Shown: positions 46,241-54,657 of the stretch, piece by piece
Layout of the letters: the number at the start of each line of letters is the position of its first letter
How positions within the stretch are numbered: the stretch's first letter is position 1
NCBI RefSeq assembly: GCF_036226445.1
Contig: NZ_CP108474.1
Location: 3,782,001 to 3,846,000 of the forward strand
Direction: 5' to 3'
Length of the DNA: 64,000 nucleotides
From: Streptomyces sp. NBC_01255
GTDB lineage: Bacteria; Actinomycetota; Actinomycetes; Streptomycetales; Streptomycetaceae
Position numbers and translations under genes: made by a program
The notes under the pieces: generated by a model
What the model was told of the DNA's origin: nothing
The model's database searches: none
What the model saw: the letters and a program-made list of their open reading frames with translations, nothing else

Positions 46241-47289
46241 GTACGACGTCTGTGCGGCCCGCCGGGTACGGGCTCGTGCGCGCCGGGCGTGGGTCCTTCC
46301 TGGTCCACCGGCGTTCGGCCCTCGTCGCGGGTGGGCTTCTTCTGCTCCTGGCCGCCGCCTCCGTCGCGTACCTCTGCGTCGGCGAGCGGTTCGTCGGCCC
46401 CTCGGAGGTCGTACGGATCCTCCTCGGGCAGCCGTCGCCGTCCGCGTTCGTCGTGGAGGAGCTGCGCGCGCCGCGGCTCGTCGTCGCGCTCGCCGTCGGC
46501 GCCGCCTTCGGGATCGCCGGCGCGCTCATCCAGACCGTCGCCCGCAACCCGCTCGCCAGCCCCGACATCATCGGCATCAGCCAGGGCGCGGGGGCCGTCA
46601 CCGTCGCCGCGATGACCTTCGGCCTCACCTCGTACACCGTGCTGCCGTACGTCTCGATCGCGGGCGGCATCCTCGCCGCCGCGCTCGTGTACGTGTTCGC
46701 CTGGCGCGGCGGGCTGCACGCGACCCGGTTCGTCCTCATCGGCATCGGCATCGCGATCGCGCTGCGGTCCCTCATCACCCTCTTCATGACGAAGGGCGAC
46801 TACCTGGTCGCCCAGCAGGCCCAGGTCTGGATGACCGGCTCCCTCAACGGACGCGGCTGGGACGAGTCCGGGCCGATCCGGTGGACGCTGCTCCTGATGC
46901 TGCCCGCCGTGCTGTGGGCCGCACGCGCGCAGCGGACGGTCTCCCTCGACGACGACACGGCGACCGCCCTCGGCGTACGGCTCGGCCGGATCCGCCTCGG
47001 GCTCGTCGCCGTCGGGGTCGTCCTCGCCTCCGTGGCGACGGGCGTCGCGGGGCCGGTCGACTTCGTGGCCCTGCTCGCCCCGCAGATCGCCCGCCGCATG
47101 ACGCGGACCGCGCAGATCCCGCTGCTCGGCTCCGCGCTCGCGGGCGCGGTGATCGTGGTCGTCGCCGACCTGCTCGCCCGGCGGCTCCTCTCCCCCGTCG
47201 AACTGCCCGTGGGCGTCCTCACGGCGGCGGTCGGCGCCCCGTACCTGATCTGGCTCATCGTCCGGAGCCGAACGGAAGGCAAGGCATGA
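46237..47289 (+). CDS. FecCD-family iron-siderophore ABC permease (second subunit)
   Basis: 350 residues with about ten TM helices. RAPRLVVALAVGAAFGIAGALIQT, RNPLASPDIIGISQGAGAV and AGPVDFVALLAPQIARRMT are family motifs. Partner of the permease encoded just upstream (4 nt overlap), and itself overlapped by the ATPase gene (ATGA). Together they form one heterodimeric channel. GTG start. Confidence 0.92.
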   Translation: MSTTSVRPAGYGLVRAGRGSFLVHRRSALVAGGLLLLLAAASVAYLCVGERFVGPSEVVRILLGQPSPSAFVVEELRAPRLVVALAVGAAFGIAGALIQTVARNPLASPDIIGISQGAGAVTVAAMTFGLTSYTVLPYVSIAGGILAAALVYVFAWRGGLHATRFVLIGIGIAIALRSLITLFMTKGDYLVAQQAQVWMTGSLNGRGWDESGPIRWTLLLMLPAVLWAARAQRTVSLDDDTATALGVRLGRIRLGLVAVGVVLASVATGVAGPVDFVALLAPQIARRMTRTAQIPLLGSALAGAVIVVVADLLARRLLSPVELPVGVLTAAVGAPYLIWLIVRSRTEGKA

Positions 47290-48140
47290 CGAGCACGACC
47301 ACCAGCACGAGCACGAGCACGAGCGCGGGCGCCGGTCGGCTGGCCGCCCGCGGTCTCACGCTCGCCTACGAGGACCGCACCGTCGTGCACGAGCTGGACC
47401 TCTCGATCCCCGACGGCAAGGTGACCGTGATCGTCGGCCCCAACGCCTGCGGCAAGTCGACCACCCTCCGGGCCCTCGGGCGGCTCCTCAAGCCGGCCGG
47501 CGGCGCCGTCCTCCTCGACGGCGAGGAGCTGGCCAAGCTCCCCACGAAGCGGATCGCCCGCTCCATCGGGCTGCTTCCGCAGACGCCCGTCGCACCCGAG
47601 GCGATCACCGTCGCCGACCTCGTCTCCCGGGGCCGCCAGCCGCATCAGGCCTGGTGGAAGCAGTGGTCGGAGGAGGACGAGCGGGCCGTCACCGACGCCA
47701 TGAAGCGCACGGACGTCGCCGCGCTCGCCGACCGGTCCGTCGACGCGCTCTCGGGCGGCCAGCGGCAGCGCGTGTGGATCGCGATGGCCCTCGCGCAGGA
47801 GACCGACCTGCTCCTCCTCGACGAGCCCACCACCTACCTGGACATCTCGCACCAGGTGGAGGTCCTCGACCTGGTGCGCCGCCTCAACCGGCTGCGCGGC
47901 CGGACCGTCGTCCTCGTCCTGCACGACCTCAACCAGGCCGCCCGGTACGCCGACCACCTCGTCGCCATGAAGGCCGGCCGGGTCGTCGCGGAGGGCCCGC
48001 CGGAGAAGGTCGTCACGGCGGAGCTCGTACGGGACGTCTTCGGCCTGGAGTCGGTCGTCGTGCCGGACCCGGTGACGGGCTCGCCGCTGGTGGTGCCGGG
48101 GGCGCCGTGGCACGCGGACGACGGGGAAAAGGCCGTCTGA
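47286..48140 (+). CDS. Iron-siderophore ABC transporter ATPase (FecE-like)
   Basis: 284 residues: Walker A IVGPNACGKSTTLRALGRLL (typical FepC/FecE NACGKST), Q-loop LLPQTPVAPEAITVADLV with GRQPHQ, signature LSGGQRQRVWIAMALAQ, Walker B LLLLDEPTTYLDISHQ and H-loop VLHDLNQAARYAD. It has a Ser/Thr-rich N-terminus (TSTTTSTSTSTSAG). Translationally coupled to the second permease (4 nt). Convergent with a HAAS-domain gene, 4 bp between stops. Confidence 0.93.
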   Translation: MTSTTTSTSTSTSAGAGRLAARGLTLAYEDRTVVHELDLSIPDGKVTVIVGPNACGKSTTLRALGRLLKPAGGAVLLDGEELAKLPTKRIARSIGLLPQTPVAPEAITVADLVSRGRQPHQAWWKQWSEEDERAVTDAMKRTDVAALADRSVDALSGGQRQRVWIAMALAQETDLLLLDEPTTYLDISHQVEVLDLVRRLNRLRGRTVVLVLHDLNQAARYADHLVAMKAGRVVAEGPPEKVVTAELVRDVFGLESVVVPDPVTGSPLVVPGAPWHADDGEKAV

Positions 48141-48144
48141 GAGC

Positions 48145-49173
48145 TCAGTGCTTGCGGGAGCGCCAGAGCAGGAACAGCGCCGAGGCGATCGCCGCGCCCC
48201 GCAGGACCCACGGCCAGGTCTCGGCGATCGCCGCGCTCATCGCGGGGCCGCCCGGGGCCACGGCCTCGCCCCAGCGGCCCTCGACGCGGCCCCACAGCCA
48301 GACGACGCCGGTCGCGGCGGCGAGGCCGGGGACGACGAGGACGGCGCCCTTGACCTCGCCGGGGGTCAGGCGGCGGGAGGCGTACGCGAGGAGCCAGCCG
48401 GCGGCGAGTGCGACGAGCGAGCCGAAGACGGCGCCGCCGAGCAGGAGCAGCGCGGCGAGCAGGACGAAGGGGTTCGCGAGGCGGGGGCGGGCGGGGGCCG
48501 GGTCGGCCTCCGGCTCTTCGAGCGCCTCGTCCGGGTCCGGCGCGGGGGCCGTCTTACGCCGCAGGACGACGCGGGCGAGCCGGCGCCACCGGCCCGGGGC
48601 GTCCTCCTCGTCGTCGAACTCCTCGTCGTCGGCCTCGGGGGCCGGGGGCTCGAAGAGGTCCGGCCGCTCGATGCCGCCGACGAAGCCCGGGAGCCCTTCG
48701 GTCACGTCGATGTCGGTGGCATGGGTGGCGTCGGTACGCCACCAGTCCGGGTCCAGATCGCCGTCGCGGACGCCGTCGCGGGGCGGGGAGACCGAAGCGG
48801 GCGGCGGGGACGGCTTGACGGACGGCTTCACGGTGGGCTTCACGGACTTCGCCGGCTTCGCCTTCGCGGATCGCGGGGACGGCACCGGCGCCCCGCCCGG
48901 CCTGGCCGTACCGCCCGCCCCACGCGCCCCGCCCGGCCCGCCCGGCCCGTCCTCCGCCCGTTCCACGACCTCGTCGGGCGTACCCAGCGCGCCGAGGATC
49001 CCCCGTACCGCCGCCGGGCTCTCCTCGCCGTACGTGCTGCGCCGCCGGTCGATCTCGTTCCGCAGCGTCGACACGAGCCGCGCCCGGTCGTTCTCCGGCA
49101 GCTGCCGCTGCTGTGCCAGATCGCCGACCCGGCTCAGATAGTCGTAGACCAACTGGTCGCTCTCGATCCCCAC
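48145..49173 (-). CDS. HAAS-domain membrane protein
   Basis: 342 residues. The first 65 residues (DYLSRVGDLAQQRQLPENDR with GALGTPDEVVERAEDG) match the HAAS helical signalling domain, often found in proteins of PadR-linked operons. A Pro/Lys/Ala-rich disordered stretch and an acidic patch (EFDDEEDAPG) follow, then four TM helices in the C-terminal third (LANPFVLLAALLLLGGAVF; GSLVALAAGWLLAYA; VLVVPGLAAATGVVWLWG; TWPWVLRGAAIASALFLLW). GTG 49173 has GGAGG 8-9 nt upstream. Divergent from a helicase-associated gene; an inverted repeat lies between them. Confidence 0.75.
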   Translation of the reverse strand: MGIESDQLVYDYLSRVGDLAQQRQLPENDRARLVSTLRNEIDRRRSTYGEESPAAVRGILGALGTPDEVVERAEDGPGGPGGARGAGGTARPGGAPVPSPRSAKAKPAKSVKPTVKPSVKPSPPPASVSPPRDGVRDGDLDPDWWRTDATHATDIDVTEGLPGFVGGIERPDLFEPPAPEADDEEFDDEEDAPGRWRRLARVVLRRKTAPAPDPDEALEEPEADPAPARPRLANPFVLLAALLLLGGAVFGSLVALAAGWLLAYASRRLTPGEVKGAVLVVPGLAAATGVVWLWGRVEGRWGEAVAPGGPAMSAAIAETWPWVLRGAAIASALFLLWRSRKH

Positions 49174-49210
49174 AGTGCCCCTCCACAGCCGGTTCGCCCG
49201 GTACGCCCCG

Positions 49211-49238
49211 ACGTTAGCGCGCGGGCAGGGGCTAACGT
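49211..49238. promoter_or_regulatory. Inverted repeat over the helicase-associated gene promoter
   Basis: ACGTTAGC (49211-49218) and GCTAACGT (49231-49238) are perfect 8 bp arms with a 12 nt spacer. The right arm contains TAACGT, a TANNNT -10 lying 7 nt before ATG 49246. The dyad therefore covers the promoter of the plus-strand gene and is also 38 bp upstream of the minus-strand HAAS gene. Confidence 0.6.
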
Positions 49239-49245
49239 GGGGCGG

Positions 49246-51771
49246 ATGGGGATCGGTGAGCTCGACCGGGAGGCGCACGTGGCCGAAGCATCTGGCGCCG
49301 CGGCGCCGCGCACGCTCGCGGAAGCGCTGCGCGCGCGGGGCGACGACGGCCTGGCCGCGCTGCTGCGCGCCCGGCCCGACCTCCTGGGCCCCGTGCCGAA
49401 CGACCTGACGCAGCTGGCGACCCGTGCCGGTACGCGCGGTTCCGTGATCCGGGCGATCGAGCGGCTCGACCGGTTCGCCCTCCAGGCGGCCGAGGCGCTC
49501 GCCGTGGCCCCGGACCCGACGCCGTACCCCGTACTCCTCTCGCTGGTCGCCGGCGACGAGGGCGACCCGGAGATCGAGGCGGCGCTGCCCGCCGCGGTCG
49601 CGCTGCTGCGCGAGCAGGCGCTCGTGTGGGGCGAGGACGAGCGGTTGCGGCTCGTACGGACCGCGCGGGAGCTGCTCGCGCCGTCGGCGCAGCATCCGTC
49701 GCCGACCGGGCTCGGGCCGACGGTCGCCGAGGCCACGTCCGGGATGTCGCCGGGCCGGGTGCAGGAGATCATCGCGGCGGCCGGTCTGACGTCGACGCAC
49801 GATCCGGTGTCGGCGGTGGCCGTGCTGACGGAGCTGTTCACCGACCGGACGCGGATGGGCGAGCTGCTCGACACGGCGCCGCCGGAGGCGCTCGCGGTCC
49901 TGGACCGGCTGGTGTGGGGTCCGCCGTACGGGGAGGTGACGGCGAACCCGGCGCCTCCCGTGCGCTGGCTGCGCGACCGGGGGCTGCTGCTGCCGGTGTC
50001 GCCGCGGACGATGGTGCTGCCGCGGGAGGTGGCGCTGCACCTGCGGGGCGGGCGGGCGCACCGGTCGCCGGAGCCGCTGCCGCCGGAGCCGGTGGTGGGG
50101 CGCGACTACCGCCCACAGGTTGTGGACAGCGCGGCCGCCGGGCAGGCGTACGTGGCGCTCGCGACGATCGAGGAGCTGCTGAAGTCCTGGGACCGGGGCG
50201 GCCCGCCGGTCCTGCGCGCGGGCGGACTCGCCGTACGGGACCTCAAGCGGATCGCCGCGACGCTGGACGTCTCCGAGCAGATCGCCTGTTTCTGGCTGGA
50301 GCTCGGTTACGCGGCGGGGCTGCTCGCCTCGGACGGCGAGGCGGACGAGCGGTACGCGCCGACGCCCGCCTACGACGACTGGCTGGACCTGCCGCCGGCC
50401 GAGCGGTGGGCGCGGCTCGTCACGCCGTGGCTGGCGGCGACCCGTACGTCCGGTCTGGTCGGCGGCCAGGACGCGAAGGGCCGTACGCTCTCGGCGCTCG
50501 GCCCCGACCTGGACCGCTCGTCCGCCCCCGAGGTCCGCCACCGGGTCCTGTTCCTGCTCGCGACGCTCCCGCCGGGCGCGGCGGCCGACCCCGAGTCGGT
50601 CCTCGCCCGGCTGCGCTGGGAGCGGCCCCTGCGGGGCGCCGAGGGGTCGTCCTCCGCGGGCGCCGCGACCGTACGGACCAGGATCGCGCGCTGGACCCTG
50701 GAGGAGGCCGAGCTGCTCGGGCTCACCGGGCGCGGCGCCCTGTCCGGTCCGGCGCGCGCGCTCCTCAACCTGCCGCTCGCCGAGGCCGCGTCCCCCGCGG
50801 AGCCGGGCGGCGGGGTGGAGGCGTCGGTGGCCGCGACGCGGGCGGCGACGCTGCTCGCGCCGCTGCTCCCCGAGGCCGTCGACCACGTCCTCCTCCAGGC
50901 GGACCTGACGGCCGTGGCGCCGGGCCCGCTGCGGCGGCCGCTGGCGGACGCGCTGGGTGTCCTGGCGGACGTGGAATCGAAGGGTGGTGCGACGGTCTAC
51001 CGGTTCACGCCGGGTTCCGTGCGGCGCGCGCTCGACTCGGGCCAGACGGCGACCGACCTGCACGAGTTCCTCGCGAAGCACTCGACGACGCCCGTCCCCC
51101 AGCCGCTCGCCTATCTCGTGGACGACGTGGCGAGACGCCACGGCCATCTCAAGGTCGGTGCGGCGTCGGCGTACGTGCGCTGCGACGACGACACGGTCCT
51201 CGGCGAGATCCTGGCCGACCGGCGGTCCGCGCCGCTGGGGCTGCGCCGCATCGCCCCGACGGTGCTGGCGGCGCAGACGGACCCGGTGTCGCTGCTCGAC
51301 GGGCTGCGGTCGATGGGGTACGCCCCGGCGGCGGAGTCGGCGGAGGGCGACGTCCTGATCGCCCGCGCCGACGCGTACCGCACCCCTGCCCGTACGGCCC
51401 CGGTGCCCGTCCCCGACGGCCCGCCGTCCCCGGACGGCACTCTCCTCGCGGCGGCGGTCAAGGCGATCCGGGCCGGCGACCGGGCGGCGACGGCGGTCCG
51501 CAAGGAACCCTCGACCCCGACGACCGCCGGCACCCTGCCCCGCACGTCGGCGGCCGAGACCCTGGCCACGGTCCAGGCGGCCGCGATGACCGGCTCGGCG
51601 GTCTGGATCGGCTACGTGAACGCGGAGGGCGCGGCGAGCCAGCGGGTCATCGCCCCGGTCCGCGTGGAGGGCGGCTTCGTGACGGGCTACGACCACACGG
51701 CCGACGAGGTCCGCACGTACCCCCTGCACCGGATCACGGGCGTGGCGGAACTGGCGGACGACCAGGTCTAG
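49246..51771 (+). CDS. Helicase-associated protein with XPB/Ssl2-like N-terminus and WYL-like C-terminus
   Basis: 841 residues. The N-terminal half consists of helical wing-type repeats (TLAEALRARGDDGLAALLRARPDL, then RLDRFALQAAEALAVAPDPT). The middle (VRDLKRIAATLDVSEQIACF) resembles an XPB N-terminal/helicase-C-terminal-like fold. The last 70 residues (MTGSAVWIGYVNAEGAASQR then FVTGYDHTADEVRTYPLHRI) are a WYL-type beta barrel. No Walker motifs occur, so it is not a helicase itself. It lies upstream of a bona fide XPB helicase and may be its partner, similar in placement to archaeal Bax1 next to XPB. That pairing is inferred. Confidence 0.7.
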   Translation: MGIGELDREAHVAEASGAAAPRTLAEALRARGDDGLAALLRARPDLLGPVPNDLTQLATRAGTRGSVIRAIERLDRFALQAAEALAVAPDPTPYPVLLSLVAGDEGDPEIEAALPAAVALLREQALVWGEDERLRLVRTARELLAPSAQHPSPTGLGPTVAEATSGMSPGRVQEIIAAAGLTSTHDPVSAVAVLTELFTDRTRMGELLDTAPPEALAVLDRLVWGPPYGEVTANPAPPVRWLRDRGLLLPVSPRTMVLPREVALHLRGGRAHRSPEPLPPEPVVGRDYRPQVVDSAAAGQAYVALATIEELLKSWDRGGPPVLRAGGLAVRDLKRIAATLDVSEQIACFWLELGYAAGLLASDGEADERYAPTPAYDDWLDLPPAERWARLVTPWLAATRTSGLVGGQDAKGRTLSALGPDLDRSSAPEVRHRVLFLLATLPPGAAADPESVLARLRWERPLRGAEGSSSAGAATVRTRIARWTLEEAELLGLTGRGALSGPARALLNLPLAEAASPAEPGGGVEASVAATRAATLLAPLLPEAVDHVLLQADLTAVAPGPLRRPLADALGVLADVESKGGATVYRFTPGSVRRALDSGQTATDLHEFLAKHSTTPVPQPLAYLVDDVARRHGHLKVGAASAYVRCDDDTVLGEILADRRSAPLGLRRIAPTVLAAQTDPVSLLDGLRSMGYAPAAESAEGDVLIARADAYRTPARTAPVPVPDGPPSPDGTLLAAAVKAIRAGDRAATAVRKEPSTPTTAGTLPRTSAAETLATVQAAAMTGSAVWIGYVNAEGAASQRVIAPVRVEGGFVTGYDHTADEVRTYPLHRITGVAELADDQV

Positions 51772-51823
51772 GGAGAAGTGTCCGACCGGGAGTCCGACCC
51801 TGATCGGCCGCGGACAGCCCTTC

Positions 51824-52216
51824 CTAGGAGTCGACGTTCCCGGTGAGGAGCATGACGAGGAAGACCATCCACCCGGCCGTGGCGACCATGTACGGGAAGA
51901 GGACGGCGGCCCCCGTACCGAACGCGGCGAGGACGACCCGGGCCCGGTGGCGCCGCCGGGTCCGGGCGAGGAACCAGCTCGGGACGATCAGCGCGAACGC
52001 GACGACCAGGCTGCCGACCAGCATGAACGGCGCCGCGGCCCACATATCCTGCGTCCCGGAGACGGCGTACGCGCCCAGGGGCGCGACGAGCGTCCCGACG
52101 AGCGGTGCGGCCCACCATCGCGCGTCCGGCTCGTCACCGGACGCCACGGCGGCGAACGACGGGTGCGGTCCGCGGGCGGCGGTGCCCCGGGCGTCCCGGG
52201 CGAGGTTCGAGTTCAT
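51824..52216 (-). CDS. Small membrane protein with TACTCA-element promoter
   Basis: 130 residues: a polar N-terminus (MNSNLARDARGTAARGPHPS) then three hydrophobic helices (APLVGTLVAPLGAYAV; APFMLVGSLVVAFALIVPSWF; VLLAAFGTGAAVLFPYMVAT) and a short tail. ATG 52216 has TGGGAT 6 nt upstream and no ribosome site. Upstream are two TACTCA motifs 22 bp apart. The gene lies between the helicase-associated protein and XPB on the opposite strand. Function unknown. Confidence 0.65.
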   Translation of the reverse strand: MNSNLARDARGTAARGPHPSFAAVASGDEPDARWWAAPLVGTLVAPLGAYAVSGTQDMWAAAPFMLVGSLVVAFALIVPSWFLARTRRRHRARVVLAAFGTGAAVLFPYMVATAGWMVFLVMLLTGNVDS

Positions 52217-52260
52217 GCCCTCATCCCACAGCGTCCGCCGTCCCGCCCCCAGCGCGCGCG

Positions 52261-52288
52261 TACTCATCCGGCGTACGGCGGGTACTCA
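52261..52288 (-). promoter_or_regulatory. Paired TACTCA element, copy A
   Basis: TACTCA at 52261-52266 and 52283-52288, both preceded by GT (GTACTCA), are spaced 22 bp centre to centre. The proximal motif is 45 bp before the start codon at 52216. An element of the same design is found at 54466-54493. The left motif is in GCGTACTCA and the right in GGTACTCAGGCCGCGG, with matching flanks in the second element. Confidence 0.75.
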
Positions 52289-52454
52289 GGCCGCGGCGCC
52301 GCCGGGACGACCGGCCCTCGCCCCGCACCACACGGTGCTTCGCCGTTCAGCCGCCGGAGGAGGGGTCCACGCCCCGCCCAGGATCGGCCACCATGCGGCA
52401 CACTGGAGGATTGGCCGCCGTCATCGGGAGCGGCCCGGGAAGGACTGATCGCGC

Positions 52455-54095
52455 GTGAATGGGCCTCTCATCGTCCAAAGCGACAAGACGCTGCTCCTGG
52501 AGGTCGACCACGAGCTCGCCGAGACGTGCCGGCGGGCCATCGCGCCGTTCGCGGAGCTGGAGCGGGCGCCCGAGCACATCCACACGTACCGGCTGACGCC
52601 GCTCGGGCTGTGGAACGCGCGGGCCGCCGGGCACGACGCCGAGCAGGTGGTCGACGCGCTCGTCGAGTACTCCCGCTATCCCGTGCCGCACGCGCTGCTC
52701 GTCGACATCGCCGAGACGATGGACCGGTACGGGCGGCTCACGCTCTCCAAGCACCCCACCCACGGGCTCGTGCTGACCAGTACCGACCGGCCCGTCCTGG
52801 AGGAGATCCTCCGGTCGAAGAAGGTGCAGCCGCTGGTCGGGGCGCGGATCGACGAGGACACCGTCGCCGTGCACCCCTCCGAGCGCGGGCAGATCAAGCA
52901 GACGCTGCTGAAGCTGGGCTGGCCGGCCGAGGACCTCGCCGGGTACGTCGACGGGGAGGCCCACCCGATCGAGCTCGCCGAGGACGGCTGGAGCCTGCGG
53001 CCGTACCAGCGGCAGGCCGTCGACGGCTTCTGGCACGGCGGTTCCGGGGTGGTCGTGCTGCCGTGTGGCGCGGGGAAGACGCTGGTCGGGGCCGGGGCGA
53101 TGGCGGAGGCCAAGGCGACGACGCTCATTCTCGTGACCAATACCGTCTCCGCCCGTCAGTGGAAGAGCGAGCTCGTGAAGCGGACCTCGCTCACCGAGGA
53201 CGAGATCGGCGAGTACAGCGGGACGAAGAAGGAGATCCGGCCCGTCACCATCGCCACCTACCAGGTCCTCACGACCAAGCGGAAGGGCATCTACCCGCAC
53301 CTGGAGCTCTTCGACTCCCGGGACTGGGGCCTCGTCGTCTACGACGAGGTGCATCTGCTGCCCGCGCCCGTCTTCAAGTTCACCGCCGATCTCCAGGCGC
53401 GGCGTCGGCTCGGGCTGACCGCGACGCTCGTCCGGGAGGACGGCCGCGAGTCGGACGTCTTCTCGCTGATCGGGCCCAAGCGCTTCGACGCGCCGTGGAA
53501 GGAGATCGAGGCGCAGGGCTACATCGCGCCCGCCGACTGCGTCGAGGTCCGGGTCAATCTGACCGACTCCGAGCGGCTCGCCTACGCGACGGCCGAGCCG
53601 GAGGAGAAGTACCGCTTCTGCGCGACGACGGCGACGAAGCGGAAGGTGACCGAGGCCCTGGTGAAGAAGTTCGAGGGGCAGCAGATCCTCGTCATCGGGC
53701 AGTACATCGACCAGCTCGACGAGCTCGGCGAGCATCTGGACGCCCCCGTCATCAAGGGCGAGACGTCGAACGCGCAGCGCGAGAAGCTCTTCGACGCGTT
53801 CCGTACGGGCGAGATCAGCGTGCTCGTGGTGTCGAAGGTCGCGAACTTCTCGATCGACCTGCCCGAGGCGACGGTCGCGATCCAGGTGTCGGGCACCTTC
53901 GGCTCCCGGCAGGAGGAGGCGCAGCGCCTGGGCCGGGTGCTGCGGCCGAAGGCCGACGGGCACCAGGCGCACTTCTACTCGGTGGTCGCGCGGGACACGA
54001 TCGACCAGGACTTCGCGGCGCACCGGCAGCGGTTCCTGGCGGAGCAGGGGTACGCGTACCGGATCGTCGACGCGGACGAGCTGCTGGCTCCCTGA
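52455..54095 (+). CDS. XPB-type DNA repair helicase
   Basis: 546 residues of an SF2 helicase. N-terminal damage-recognition-like region, then Walker A LPCGAGKTLVGA, motif Ia TNTVSARQWKSEL, Walker B VVYDEVHLLPA, TATLVREDGR (with the XPB RED motif), and C-terminal QYIDQLDELGEHL, VSKVANFSIDLPE and QRLGRVLRPK. This is the bacterial XPB family, an ATP-dependent 3'-5' helicase linked to nucleotide excision repair. The GTG at 52455 is used. It lies 0.7 kb after the helicase-associated/WYL-like gene on the same strand. Confidence 0.92.
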   Translation: MNGPLIVQSDKTLLLEVDHELAETCRRAIAPFAELERAPEHIHTYRLTPLGLWNARAAGHDAEQVVDALVEYSRYPVPHALLVDIAETMDRYGRLTLSKHPTHGLVLTSTDRPVLEEILRSKKVQPLVGARIDEDTVAVHPSERGQIKQTLLKLGWPAEDLAGYVDGEAHPIELAEDGWSLRPYQRQAVDGFWHGGSGVVVLPCGAGKTLVGAGAMAEAKATTLILVTNTVSARQWKSELVKRTSLTEDEIGEYSGTKKEIRPVTIATYQVLTTKRKGIYPHLELFDSRDWGLVVYDEVHLLPAPVFKFTADLQARRRLGLTATLVREDGRESDVFSLIGPKRFDAPWKEIEAQGYIAPADCVEVRVNLTDSERLAYATAEPEEKYRFCATTATKRKVTEALVKKFEGQQILVIGQYIDQLDELGEHLDAPVIKGETSNAQREKLFDAFRTGEISVLVVSKVANFSIDLPEATVAIQVSGTFGSRQEEAQRLGRVLRPKADGHQAHFYSVVARDTIDQDFAAHRQRFLAEQGYAYRIVDADELLAP

Positions 54096-54119
54096 GCCTG
54101 TCCGAGAGCGGGCTCGGTC

Positions 54120-54419
54120 TCAGTCCATCAGTGCGAGGAACGGGCCCGCGATCGCCAGGCAGTACTGGGCGATGACGAGTCCACGGCGGGGCACGATCAG
54201 GGCCGCCACGCCCGCTACGGCTCCGGCGGCCACCGCCCAGAAGCCGGCCGCGATGAACGCGCCGCCCACGCCGTCGCCGTCAACGGCGTCGGCCATGGTG
54301 ATCGCGCCGGTGGCCACCAGGCAGGCCAGGAGGAGCAGCAGGCCGAAGCCCGCGGTGACGCGCAGGGTGAAGGGGGTCGGGCCGGTGGTGTCGTCCGTGG
54401 TGGTGGTCGTCGTCTCCAT
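54120..54419 (-). CDS. Small three-TM membrane protein with TACTCA-element promoter
   Basis: 99 residues: a Thr/Asp N-terminus (METTTTTTDDTTGPTPF), then hydrophobic helices (FGLLLLLACLVATGAITMA; GAFIAAGFWAVAAGAVAGVAAL; GLVIAQYCLAIAGPFLALM). It is not similar to the product of 51824-52216 in sequence but has the same size class and the same upstream element. ATG 54419 has TGTGAT 6 nt upstream, again leaderless-like. It is convergent with XPB. Confidence 0.65.
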   Translation of the reverse strand: METTTTTTDDTTGPTPFTLRVTAGFGLLLLLACLVATGAITMADAVDGDGVGGAFIAAGFWAVAAGAVAGVAALIVPRRGLVIAQYCLAIAGPFLALMD

Positions 54420-54465
54420 GCCCTGATCACATCAGGAGCGGCGGGGCGGCCGCCAGGCGTTCGCG

Positions 54466-54493
54466 TACTCAGTCGGGGCCGGGTGCGTACTCA
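54466..54493 (-). promoter_or_regulatory. Paired TACTCA element, copy B
   Basis: TACTCA at 54466-54471 and 54488-54493, both in GCGTACTCA, again 22 bp apart, 47 bp upstream of the start at 54419. The flanks match copy A: GCGTACTCA at the left, GTACTCAGG followed by CGCGG at the right. A factor binding at this spacing would lie on one DNA face just upstream of the -35 region. The right end overlaps the 3' end of the next small gene. Confidence 0.75.
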
Positions 54494-54657
54494 GGGCGCG
54501 GGTTCCTGACGCCGGCCTCGGGCGGGCCGTAGTCGCCGAGGAGGACGACGCCGGCCGCCGCGCCGCCGAAGGCGCGTATCGCGCGGAACGCGGTGCCGAG
54601 CGGGCGGGTGCGGGGGCGGGGAACGGTGGTCACGAGGGTGAAGGTCGTCGCGGTCAT
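54469..54657 (-). CDS. Small hypothetical protein
   Basis: 62 codons from ATG 54657: MTATTFTLVTTVPRPRTRPL, GTAFRAIRAFGGAAAGVVLL and GDYGPPEAGVRNPRP. One hydrophobic stretch in the middle. It is preceded by GGAG at very short distance (2-4 nt), so translation initiation would be poor from this ATG, and an upstream ATG at 54690 is possible. The pattern RPLGTAFRAIRAFGGAA looks like a conserved Streptomyces peptide, but I am not certain that it is a gene. Function unknown. Confidence 0.45.
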   Translation of the reverse strand: MTATTFTLVTTVPRPRTRPLGTAFRAIRAFGGAAAGVVLLGDYGPPEAGVRNPRPEYAPGPD

